DNA of 64,000 nucleotides. It comes from Candidatus Roseilinea mizusawaensis. GTDB lineage: Bacteria; Chloroflexota; Anaerolineae; J036; Brachytrichaceae. Of this stretch, positions 27,108-33,628 are shown in pieces; position 1 is the first letter of the stretch; each line of letters opens with the position of its first letter. Location: NCBI GenBank assembly GCA_016841965.1, contig JAEANN010000002.1:1-64000 (forward strand). Reading direction: 5' to 3'. The notes under the pieces were generated by a model. It was not told the DNA's origin. It saw only the letters and a program-made list of their open reading frames with translations, and ran no database searches. The position numbers were made by a program, and so were the translations under genes.

Positions 27108-28003
27108 AAAAGCTTCAGAAGAACATCTACTATCACACCACCGACAACGGCATCAATCTGGGCTGCGTCATTGGGGACGATGGGGCGGTCAGCATCGACC
27201 TGCCACTGACACCCCAGGAAACCCTTGCCTGGCGCACGGAGATTGCAACCTTGAGCGACAAGCCGCTGCGCGCAGTGATCTTCACCTCGGCTGACCGTGT
27301 GAACAGCGATGCGCTCGGCGCACTAGCGGCGCACCCCGGCCCACTCAGCATCCCGTCGATCATCCACGATGCCGGCTTCGCCCAGCTCTATGCCGAACTT
27401 GAGGCATCGCAACCAAAGTTCCCAGAGCCGCCGACGCCGGCCCAGTTACGCGAGCGCGCCGTGTTGCCGGATATCACATTCACCGATTCAACCACGCTGG
27501 TGGTTGGCTCAACCAATCCCTTGTTCCTGGACATCAAGCACGTAGGCGGCTATTCACCCAGCAGCGCAATCGTCGTTGTGCGCGATACCGGCATTGTGTT
27601 CGCGGGCGATCTGATCACCAACCGAGAGCCGCCGTCGCTCACGCAGAGCAATCTAGAGCATCTGGAACAGTGGAGCGCGGCGCTCAGCGAGTTCAAACGC
27701 AGCCTGAAGGCAGCCAAAATCGTGCCGGGGCGCGGCCCGGTGGCAGACACCCAGGCCATCTCCGAGACGCTGGCTTGGTTGAAGGCAACACGCAACGCGG
27801 TCAACAAGCTGATTCGGAGCCGCAAGACACGGGCAGATGTATTGGCGCTCGTGCCAGAATTGCTGGCGCTGTATGACATCAAGCCGGGCAAGTCACGACG
27901 TGGCGGCCCAGACACAAGCCTTATCCAGCAGCGTGTCTTGCTCAGTCTCGAATCTCTGTTCGATCAACTTAGCCAGGCCGCGAATCAACCTGTTGCAAGC
28001 TAA
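27104..28003 (+). CDS. Metallo-beta-lactamase-fold protein lacking the metal motif
   Basis: This 299-residue protein follows the MBL layout: early strands NGINLGCVIGDDGAVSIDLP, then AVIFTSADRVNSDALGAL exactly where active members have THxHxDHxGG, and later a strand with VVRDTGIVFAGDLI, which keeps the aspartate of GD. A C-terminal helical region follows. The HxHxDH zinc ligands are absent, so hydrolase activity through the usual metals is unlikely. It may bind a ligand or regulate its partner. The ATG overlaps the AlaX-type stop codon by four bases, suggesting a functional link. Confidence 0.7.
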   Translation: MKKLQKNIYYHTTDNGINLGCVIGDDGAVSIDLPLTPQETLAWRTEIATLSDKPLRAVIFTSADRVNSDALGALAAHPGPLSIPSIIHDAGFAQLYAELEASQPKFPEPPTPAQLRERAVLPDITFTDSTTLVVGSTNPLFLDIKHVGGYSPSSAIVVVRDTGIVFAGDLITNREPPSLTQSNLEHLEQWSAALSEFKRSLKAAKIVPGRGPVADTQAISETLAWLKATRNAVNKLIRSRKTRADVLALVPELLALYDIKPGKSRRGGPDTSLIQQRVLLSLESLFDQLSQAANQPVAS

Positions 28004-28060
28004 ATTCCTCTCTCATGTCAGGGAAGCCTGTCGGCATGGCCCCGGTGGCTCGATGATGTC

Positions 28061-28999
28061 ATGGCACAACCGGCCATCACCGTAGTTGGCAGTCTGATGG
28101 TCGATGTGTTTGCACACACGCCCGACTGGCCGGTACACGGGCGTGTGACGCACGGCGAATCGGCATTCATCGACGGCGGCGGAAAAGGGGCCAATCAGGC
28201 ACTCATGGTTGCGCGCATGGGCTGGCCGGTTCGATTGATCGGGCGGGTGGGCCGTGATGTTGCCGGCGCCGGCCTGACAGCCCATTTGCGTGCGTCGGGC
28301 ATCGACACAACACACGTGCTTCAGGACACCTCTACCGGCACCGGCCTGTTCATGGTGTTGATGTCGGCAGCCGGACACAGCGGGGCGCTGGCCATAAACG
28401 GTGCAAATGGGCGATTGAGCATTGAGGATGTGAGACAACGAGCAGAGATGGTGCGACGTTCGGCAGCTCTCATCACGCAGTTAGAAATTCCCCCGTCTGT
28501 GGCAGCGGCGGCGCTGCGCATCGCATCAGAAGCCGGCGTACTCACGGTGTTCAACGCGGCGCCCCGCTTCGACTTTCCAAGGTCGATGCTGGCATGGTGC
28601 GACTACGTGGTGGTGAATGACGAAGAGGCCGGCAGGTTGACCGGTCTGACCGCGCAGGACGCAACCGGCGCAGCCGAGGCGGCGCAACGCATCGAGGCGA
28701 TGGGCGCGCGCAATGTGGTGGTGACGATGGGCGCGCGCGGGGCATGGACGCACACGCGCGACTGGCAGGGCCACATGCCGGCGCCGGTCATGCCGCCGGC
28801 CAACCTGATCAACGCCATCGGCGCCGGCGATGCGTTCGTAGGCGCTTTGACTGTTCGCCTGTGCGAAGGCGCTTCTGCACGCGAGGCGGTGCAGTTTGCT
28901 TCGGCAGCAGCGGCGCTGTCTGTGACACGGCGCGGAGCGCAAGCCGGCCTGCCTGCGCGCAGCGATGTAGAAGCGCTGTTGCGCCGGGCAATACCCTGA
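28061..28999 (+). CDS. PfkB-family sugar kinase (ribokinase-like)
   Basis: This 312-residue kinase phosphorylates a sugar or nucleoside. It has GGGKGANQA near residue 42, typical of ribokinases, and the catalytic signature as NAIGAGDAF (about 252), with the general-base Asp present. The anion-hole GAGD is intact, but the usual D-T-T before it is N-A-I. No sugar transporter or catabolic gene lies nearby, so the substrate is open; ribose is the default guess. It follows the MBL-like gene by 57 bp on the same strand. Confidence 0.85.
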   Translation: MAQPAITVVGSLMVDVFAHTPDWPVHGRVTHGESAFIDGGGKGANQALMVARMGWPVRLIGRVGRDVAGAGLTAHLRASGIDTTHVLQDTSTGTGLFMVLMSAAGHSGALAINGANGRLSIEDVRQRAEMVRRSAALITQLEIPPSVAAAALRIASEAGVLTVFNAAPRFDFPRSMLAWCDYVVVNDEEAGRLTGLTAQDATGAAEAAQRIEAMGARNVVVTMGARGAWTHTRDWQGHMPAPVMPPANLINAIGAGDAFVGALTVRLCEGASAREAVQFASAAAALSVTRRGAQAGLPARSDVEALLRRAIP

Positions 29000-29028
29000 G
29001 TGACGCAGGTGACATGGGATCAGAACAC

Positions 29029-29060
29029 AAACACAAAAGGCGACCAGAGTTGGTCGCCTT
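29029..29060 (-). terminator. Intrinsic terminator of acpP
   Basis: A 10-bp perfect stem (AAGGCGACCA with TGGTCGCCTT, four-base loop, 29037-29060) is followed on the minus strand by TTTTGTGTTTGTG. It lies downstream of acpP and between convergent genes. Confidence 0.8.
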
Positions 29061-29117
29061 GCACATCGGCCCGCCGAGCGATAGCGGGCAGCGTCAGAAA
29101 CGACAGGGCCGGCCGGT

Positions 29118-29366
29118 TCAGGCCTTGGCCAATCGTTCTTCAAGATACTTCACTGCCTCGCCGACAGTGGTAATCTTCTGCGCGTCTTCGTCCGAAATCT
29201 CGCCGCCAAATTCCTCTTCAAAGGCCATGATGAGTTCAACCAGGTCTAGCGAATCGGCTTCAAGATCCTCGCGGAAACGGGCTTCGAGCGTGACCTTCTC
29301 CGGCGGCACGCCAAGCAGTTTAATCACTAGCGCCTTTACACGCTCGAATGTTCCTTGATCTGACAT
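29118..29366 (-). CDS. acpP: Acyl carrier protein
   Basis: ACP carries growing acyl chains on a 4'-phosphopantetheine arm in fatty acid synthesis. The 82-residue acidic protein has the attachment motif [12 protein letters not shown] with the modified Ser, and helices typical of the family. TAGGAGGAA gives a strong ribosome binding site. It has its own promoter and terminator and is separated from any fab genes, as monocistronic acpP genes sometimes are. Confidence 0.97.
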   Translation of the reverse strand: MSDQGTFERVKALVIKLLGVPPEKVTLEARFREDLEADSLDLVELIMAFEEEFGGEISDEDAQKITTVGEAVKYLEERLAKA

Positions 29367-29406
29367 TGATTCAATTCCTCCTAAAGTTTGGCCATTTGTG
29401 GCTATG

Positions 29407-29436
29407 ATTCTATCTCAAATAAGGCGTTATGTGCAA
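29407..29436 (-). promoter_or_regulatory. Probable acpP promoter
   Basis: On the minus strand TTGCAC (-35) and TAGAAT (-10, five of six matches) are 18 bp apart, about 40 bp before acpP. Confidence 0.4.
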
Positions 29437-29493
29437 ATGCGATCATGCAGCGTCTCTGGGTGAGGAAACACCATATTCGCAAAGGAGTTACGC

Positions 29494-30513
29494 GTGACAC
29501 AAGCAACTCTACCTCAACGCAAGTCCGACCATATCCGGATCAATCTTGAACAGGATGTCGCATCGCGAATCACCACCGGCCTGGAGCGCGTGCACTTTGT
29601 GCATCAGGCCGTGCCAGAACTGAACATGCACGCGATTGATCTATCGACCACCGTATTCGGCAAGCAACTGCGCGCACCACTGCTGATGTCGTGCATGACC
29701 GGTGGAACTGAAGAAGCACTGGCAATTAATCGCAACCTGGCAGCAGCCGCGCAACGAGCCGGCGTGGCCATGGGGCTGGGATCGATGCGAGCGGCTGTCG
29801 TGCATCCGGAACTGGCCTACACCTTTCAGGTGCGCGATGTGGCGCCCGATGTGCTGCTGTTTGCCAACATTGGGGCAGTGCAACTAAATTACGGCTTCAC
29901 GGTCGATCAATGCAAGCAGGCGATGGATATCGTCGGCGCAGACGTTTTGGCCTTGCATCTAAACCCGCTGCAGGAAGCGCTGCAACCCGAAGGCGATGTG
30001 AACTGGGCCGGCCTGCTGTCAAAGATCGAGCGCGTGGCGCGCAGCATGCCGGTCGTAGCAAAGGAAGTCGGCTGGGGCATCTCGCGCCGGGCAGCCGCCG
30101 ATCTTGCCAACGCAGGCGTGATCGGCATCGATGTGGCCGGCGCCGGCGGGACATCGTGGAGTCAGGTCGAGATGTATCGCGCCAAAACAGACCTGCAACG
30201 GCGCGTGGCCGAAGCTTTTGTTGACTGGGGCATCCCAACCGCAGACTCCATTCGTTTTGTGCGCGAGGCCGCGCCGGGATTACCCATCATCGCCAGTGGC
30301 GGGCTGAAAAACGGGGTGGATGGCGCCAAGTGCCTGGCGTTGGGGGCCAGCCTGTTCGGCCTGGCGCGCCCGTTCTTGAAGCCGGCCACACTATCTGCCG
30401 ATGCGGTTCTCGAAGAAGTAACCGTTCTGCTCGACCAGTTGCGCGTGGTGATGCTGTGCACAGGCGCACGCACCATACACAGCCTCGGTCAAGTAGAGCT
30501 TCTGACCTGCTGA
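29494..30513 (+). CDS. fni: Type 2 isopentenyl-diphosphate delta-isomerase (FMN-dependent)
   Basis: Fni interconverts isopentenyl and dimethylallyl diphosphate for isoprenoid synthesis, using reduced FMN. The 339-residue length is usual. Visible motifs are RKSDHI at the N-terminus, SCMTGGT, GLGSMR, LHLNPLQEALQPEGD with the catalytic Gln, DVAGAGGTSW, and SGGLKNGVDGAKCLALGA for FMN phosphate binding. The start is a GTG, supported by AAAGGAGTT at seven-base spacing. No other mevalonate or MEP genes are in the window. It diverges from acpP. Confidence 0.95.
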   Translation: MTQATLPQRKSDHIRINLEQDVASRITTGLERVHFVHQAVPELNMHAIDLSTTVFGKQLRAPLLMSCMTGGTEEALAINRNLAAAAQRAGVAMGLGSMRAAVVHPELAYTFQVRDVAPDVLLFANIGAVQLNYGFTVDQCKQAMDIVGADVLALHLNPLQEALQPEGDVNWAGLLSKIERVARSMPVVAKEVGWGISRRAAADLANAGVIGIDVAGAGGTSWSQVEMYRAKTDLQRRVAEAFVDWGIPTADSIRFVREAAPGLPIIASGGLKNGVDGAKCLALGASLFGLARPFLKPATLSADAVLEEVTVLLDQLRVVMLCTGARTIHSLGQVELLTC

Positions 30514-30626
30514 GACGGGCAGCCAAAACCAGCAAGACAGAGCCAATCGCTTCACAAAATTATCATTGATTTTTAATAAAAACTTAAACGTAAATCCGTC
30601 TTTCGGCTGAATGCCGATCGCTGGCG

Positions 30627-30654
30627 TTGACAACGGGCAAAGACATTGTATACT
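30627..30654 (+). promoter_or_regulatory. Strong sigma70-type promoter of the 68-residue protein gene
   Basis: A perfect TTGACA and TATACT are separated by 16 bp. An AT-rich tract (about 30556-30600) lies just upstream and could act as an UP element. The predicted leader is about 120 nt, long for this window; its role is unknown. Confidence 0.7.
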
Positions 30655-30780
30655 ACACAACGTAGGCTTGTGTTTGGTTTTGAAAGGTTTTGAATTTCAC
30701 CGACCAAAACGAACATAATCCGGCCACACGATGAGTCCAACACAGGGCCATCACCGGGCCGGCAAGCAAGGAGATGCATT

Positions 30781-30987
30781 ATGGATTGGTACAACATGAT
30801 GGAGACGTGTCGGCTTCGGCACGCTGAACTGATTCGCGAAGCGCAAGACCACAATCGCCTAGTGGCCAATCAGGGACTGAGCGCCTTTGATCGCGCAGTG
30901 ATTTGCTTCAGTGAAAAGATCATCGCCCTCGGCCACAGCTTGCGCCGGCGATACGCGCTGGAGCTGTCAAGCGCAGAACGCGCTTGA
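30781..30987 (+). CDS. Small protein of unknown function (68 residues)
   Basis: I do not recognise this family. The product is soluble and probably all-helical, beginning MDWYNMMETCRLRHAEL, with many Arg, Glu and His residues, two Cys and no membrane segment. It is well supported as a gene: a strong promoter with an AT-rich upstream tract, a good ribosome binding site (AAGGAG, seven bases before ATG), and a near-perfect terminator right after it. It is therefore a monocistronic, probably highly expressed unit between fni and the DUF2089 operon. Confidence 0.75.
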   Translation: MDWYNMMETCRLRHAELIREAQDHNRLVANQGLSAFDRAVICFSEKIIALGHSLRRRYALELSSAERA

Positions 30988-31012
30988 TTCTGCGCGCCGC
31001 GCACGCCCCCAT

Positions 31013-31049
31013 AAGCCCCCGGCTTCATGCTGAAGCCGGGGGCTTTTTT
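31013..31049 (+). terminator. Strong intrinsic terminator of the small-protein gene
   Basis: A 15-bp perfect stem (AAGCCCCCGGCTTCA and its complement, loop TGC) runs directly into six T residues. It lies 25 bp after the stop codon. Confidence 0.95.
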
Positions 31050-31119
31050 GTGCTGCCCGGCTTCCACAGGCCTGTGCCGGCGTTGGCACAGCCTGTCCGT
31101 TGTGCCCACGAACACAGGT

Positions 31120-31160
31120 CAGGATGGCCTATTTCAGGATGGCCTATTTCAGGATGGCCT
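31120..31160. repeat. 15-bp tandem repeat, 2.7 copies
   Basis: CAGGATGGCCTATTT occurs at 31120-31134 and 31135-31149, and its first eleven bases at 31150-31160. It is non-coding by all signs. Confidence 0.85.
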
Positions 31161-31274
31161 TGTTTACGGGTTCTCGCTGCAAGGCGGATAGGCAGCCCCT
31201 GGGGTCGGCTGCGCACCGTCAGCTTGCCCGCTCAAACCAATCCCAAAGCGCAAGTTGGTATTCCAAAACCCACA

Positions 31275-31302
31275 TTGACAAAAAACAATAAAAATCTATA
31301 AT
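31275..31302 (+). promoter_or_regulatory. Perfect-consensus sigma70 promoter of the DUF2089 operon
   Basis: TTGACA and TATAAT match the consensus at all twelve positions with a 16-bp spacer rich in A. It is the only perfect match I noticed in the window. Transcription would start near 31309, about 100 nt before the first gene. Confidence 0.8.
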
Positions 31303-31406
31303 TCGGTTCAGATTTTCTAAGATGCGTTTTTGCTCTTTCGGCATCAGCAGCATGGCCGCCGATGGGTCGCTGTGCTGGCGTGTTTCGCACAAGGCTTTCA
31401 AATTCA

Positions 31407-31820
31407 ATGCAGCAGATACTTCCCACCCAGTGCCCGTTATGTGCGGGCGAGATTACCGTCACCCGGTTGTATTGCCCGGCATGTGATGTGACGATCGAAG
31501 GACGATTTGCCGTCGGACATTTTCTGCGCCTGACCCCCGAACAACTCGCCTTTGTCGAGACATTCGTGCGCTGTGAGGGCAAGCTGTCGCGCATGGAGGG
31601 CGAGCTGGGGTTGTCGTACCCAACGATCCGCAGCCGGCTGCACGATGTCATTCGCGCGCTGGGCTACGAGCCGGGCAAGGAGGAGTCGCCGTCCTCACCC
31701 AGAATTAGTGACGAGGAGCGGCTACGCATTCTGGAAGCGTTGAATCAGGGACGCATTTCGACTCAGAAGGCAATGGCGTTGTTGCAGGGCGACATGTCCG
31801 GCATCGACGCGGAGGAGTAA
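31407..31820 (+). CDS. DUF2089-family zinc-ribbon/HTH protein
   Basis: This 137-residue protein begins with a zinc ribbon (CPLC, about 9-12, and CPAC, about 24-27). A DUF2089-type region follows with LRLTPEQLAFVETFVRCEGKL and a sigma-like HTH (LGLSYPTIRSRLHDVIRALGY). The C-terminal 35 residues, SDEERLRILEALNQGRISTQKAMALLQG, form a SHOCT-like helical motif that recurs in the next two genes. The family is commonly taken as transcriptional regulators, so this may control its own operon. The frame is open 15 codons further upstream, but the ATG at 31407 is chosen because homology begins at MQQILP. The next gene starts six bases after its stop codon. Confidence 0.85.
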   Translation: MQQILPTQCPLCAGEITVTRLYCPACDVTIEGRFAVGHFLRLTPEQLAFVETFVRCEGKLSRMEGELGLSYPTIRSRLHDVIRALGYEPGKEESPSSPRISDEERLRILEALNQGRISTQKAMALLQGDMSGIDAEE

Positions 31821-31825
31821 ATCCA

Positions 31826-32980
31826 ATGGAACAACAAGTGCTTGCGACGGGAGACACCCCCGCCATCGTAGTCGAGGCAGTCAATGGGGATCTGCACGTG
31901 ATGGGTTGGGAGCGCGCCGAAGTGCTGGCCCGCGCGCGCTCGGATAGCGCCCTCAGCCTCGACCAGCGCGGCGACCACATTGTGCTGAGATGCCACGACG
32001 ACTGTGTTTTGCGGGCGCCGCAGTCTGCCACACTCGATCTGGTGCATGTTATCGGCGACGTGCGCGTCAAGCTGGTTCGCGGCGCGCTGACCGTTCGCCG
32101 GGCGGGCGACATCGGCGTTTATGGGGCCGGCCCCACGACTATCGAGGTAGTCAGCGGGGACTGTGTCGTTAAATCGGTGGCCGGCGATTTGCAGGTGAAT
32201 CAGGTAGGCGGAGATCTTTCTGCGCGCGATGTGCAGGGCCAATTCGTTGCGACTGCGGTGGGCGGCGACATCCGCATTAGCGGGATTGCCGGCATGGCAA
32301 CTGCATCTGCCGGCGGCGACATCTCGCTCAGTCTGACGCCGACACCCGGCCAGAAATGCCAGTTCACTGCAGGAGGCGACATCAGCGTGCGCGTGCCCGC
32401 CGACGCCAACGCACGCTTCACGATGACCAGCCGCGCAGACAATATTCGCGTGCGCATTCCTGGCGTGTCCAGCGGCGCCGGCACAGGCACCCGGCAGGTT
32501 ACGCTGGGCGATGGCAGCGCCGAGATCATCCTGACCGCCGGCGGCGACATCTCACTTTCCAGCGATAGCACCGGCCAGAATGTCGACGACCTGGGCGCAC
32601 GTCTCGACGCAGCGTTTTCTCGCATGGGCGACCTCATTGCCCAGCGCGCACAAGAGGCCGCCCAGCGCATGGCGTCGCGCGTCGAAGCCAAAGCACAGCG
32701 CGCAGCCCGCAAGGCCGAGCGCATGGCCCAGCGCATCGCGCGCGAGGCCGAACAGCAGTCACGCGGCTGGATGCGGCATGGACACCCCTTCGAGGGTCGT
32801 CACTTTGCCGGCCCCTTTGCGCCGCCTCCGCCCGGCACCCAGCCCACACCCCGTCCGGGCGCGCAGCCCGTAACGGATGAAGAGCGGCTGGCGGTTCTGC
32901 GCATGGTCGAACAGAAAAAGATTACCGTGGAGCAGGCAGAGAAACTTCTTGCCGCGCTCGAAGGAAACCCGCAATCATGA
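31826..32980 (+). CDS. DUF4097-type beta-repeat protein with C-terminal SHOCT-like motif
   Basis: This 384-residue protein has no signal peptide. Residues 1-255 are a beta-solenoid-like repeat of DUF4097 type, in which motifs such as VGGDIRISGI, AGGDISLSLT, AGGDISVRVP and AGGDISLSSD recur about every 25-45 residues. Residues 260-320 form a charged Ala/Arg/Glu-rich helix, probably a coiled coil. After a Pro-rich linker comes TDEERLAVLRMVEQKKITVEQAEKLLAALEG, the motif shared with both neighbours. DUF4097 proteins occur beside envelope-stress systems such as LiaFSR; the role here is not established. The stop overlaps a downstream ATG (ATGA) opening a broken small frame. Confidence 0.85.
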   Translation: MEQQVLATGDTPAIVVEAVNGDLHVMGWERAEVLARARSDSALSLDQRGDHIVLRCHDDCVLRAPQSATLDLVHVIGDVRVKLVRGALTVRRAGDIGVYGAGPTTIEVVSGDCVVKSVAGDLQVNQVGGDLSARDVQGQFVATAVGGDIRISGIAGMATASAGGDISLSLTPTPGQKCQFTAGGDISVRVPADANARFTMTSRADNIRVRIPGVSSGAGTGTRQVTLGDGSAEIILTAGGDISLSSDSTGQNVDDLGARLDAAFSRMGDLIAQRAQEAAQRMASRVEAKAQRAARKAERMAQRIAREAEQQSRGWMRHGHPFEGRHFAGPFAPPPPGTQPTPRPGAQPVTDEERLAVLRMVEQKKITVEQAEKLLAALEGNPQS

Positions 32981-33115
32981 ACGATGAGGCGGTCGAGGCC
33001 CTCACGAACAGTTGAACCCGCACAAGGGTTGAGTTCAGCGTCGCCGGATGCGCCGTTCTATGTCGATGTAGCAGAGGGCAAAAACGGCGCGCGTGTGCAG
33101 GTGTTCATCGGCTGA
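32977..33115 (+). pseudogene. Frameshifted remnant of a short protein gene
   Basis: An ATG overlapping the previous stop (ATGA) opens MNDEAVEALTNS and then stops at 33013-33015. One frame over, a reading frame ends with APFYVDVAEGKNGARVQVFIG and a stop at 33113-33115. That ending aligns with the C-terminus of the next intact gene (IDVVDEQDGEHVEIFVE). A single-base shift would join the two parts into one small protein. It could also be a sequencing error. Confidence 0.45.
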
Positions 33116-33195
33116 TTTGGAGATTGCTGGGCGTTGAGCCATTGACCCATTTGGCATTTGACTGAATGACCCAATCGCCAATCGGCGAAATGGAG
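33107..33195. repeat. Intergenic repeat with TTGAGCCATTG and related short words
   Basis: Degenerate words such as TTGAGCCATTG, CCCATTTGGC and CCAATCGCCAATCGG follow each other. TTGAGCCATTG recurs before hisG at about 53852-53862. The stretch looks like decayed tandem repeat DNA. Confidence 0.45.
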
Positions 33196-33203
33196 AAAGA
33201 GAA

Positions 33204-33593
33204 ATGGCTTCTGTTGAAGAACGCATGAAGGTGCTCAAAATGATCGAAGAGGGCAAGATCACAGCCGAGGAAGGCGCAAAGCTGCTGGCAGCTCTGGATA
33301 TGGGAGCGCGACCGAGCAAAGGGACTGTGCCGCCACCGCCGCCGCCGGCCGGAGCAGGGCGCTGGTTGCGCATCCGCGTCACCGACACAGCAACCAACCG
33401 GCCCAAGGTCAATGTCACCATCCCCATGGGGCTGGTGAATGTGGGCCTGAAGATGGGCGCGCGCTTTGCGCCGGAAACCGAGGGCCTGGATTGGCGGCAG
33501 ATCGCCGACGCCATCAACGCCGGCATGATCGGAAAGATCATCGACGTGGTAGACGAGCAAGACGGCGAGCACGTCGAGATTTTCGTGGAGTAG
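33204..33593 (+). CDS. Short protein with N-terminal SHOCT-like motif
   Basis: This 129-residue protein starts MASVEERMKVLKMIEEGKITAEEGAKLLAALD, the same helical motif that ends the two previous genes, now at the N-terminus. A Pro-rich linker leads to a compact domain of about 85 residues (WLRIRVTDTATNRPKVNVTIPMGLV to VEIFVE). I recognise no catalytic residues. GGAGAAAGAG precedes the ATG. It completes the DUF2089-DUF4097 operon and probably interacts with the same partner, since the motif is present in all three. Confidence 0.8.
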   Translation: MASVEERMKVLKMIEEGKITAEEGAKLLAALDMGARPSKGTVPPPPPPAGAGRWLRIRVTDTATNRPKVNVTIPMGLVNVGLKMGARFAPETEGLDWRQIADAINAGMIGKIIDVVDEQDGEHVEIFVE

Positions 33594-33605
33594 GCAAAAC
33601 AGGCA

Positions 33606-33628
33606 AGGGCAACCGGCTCGGTTGCCCT
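33606..33628. terminator. Hairpin between convergent genes
   Basis: A 10-bp perfect stem (AGGGCAACCG with CGGTTGCCCT, loop GCT) lies between the DUF2089 operon and the convergent beta-CASP gene and touches the latter's stop codon. There is no clear U-tract on either strand. Confidence 0.45.

Larger units (their letters stand above)
30988..31406 (+). other. Non-coding stretch with terminator, tandem repeat and promoter
   Basis: It holds the terminator at 31013-31049, the 15-bp tandem repeat at 31120-31160 and the consensus promoter at 31275-31302. Short frames cross it but have no ribosome binding site or family resemblance. Confidence 0.6.

Noticed and set aside
30984-31301. A 105-codon frame across the 15-bp repeat
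   Set aside because: It starts inside the previous gene, crosses a strong terminator, and encodes repeated GWPIS only because of the tandem repeat.
31362-31406. A longer N-terminus for the DUF2089 protein
   Set aside because: The extra 15 residues have no family match, and the zinc-ribbon homology begins at the ATG at 31407.
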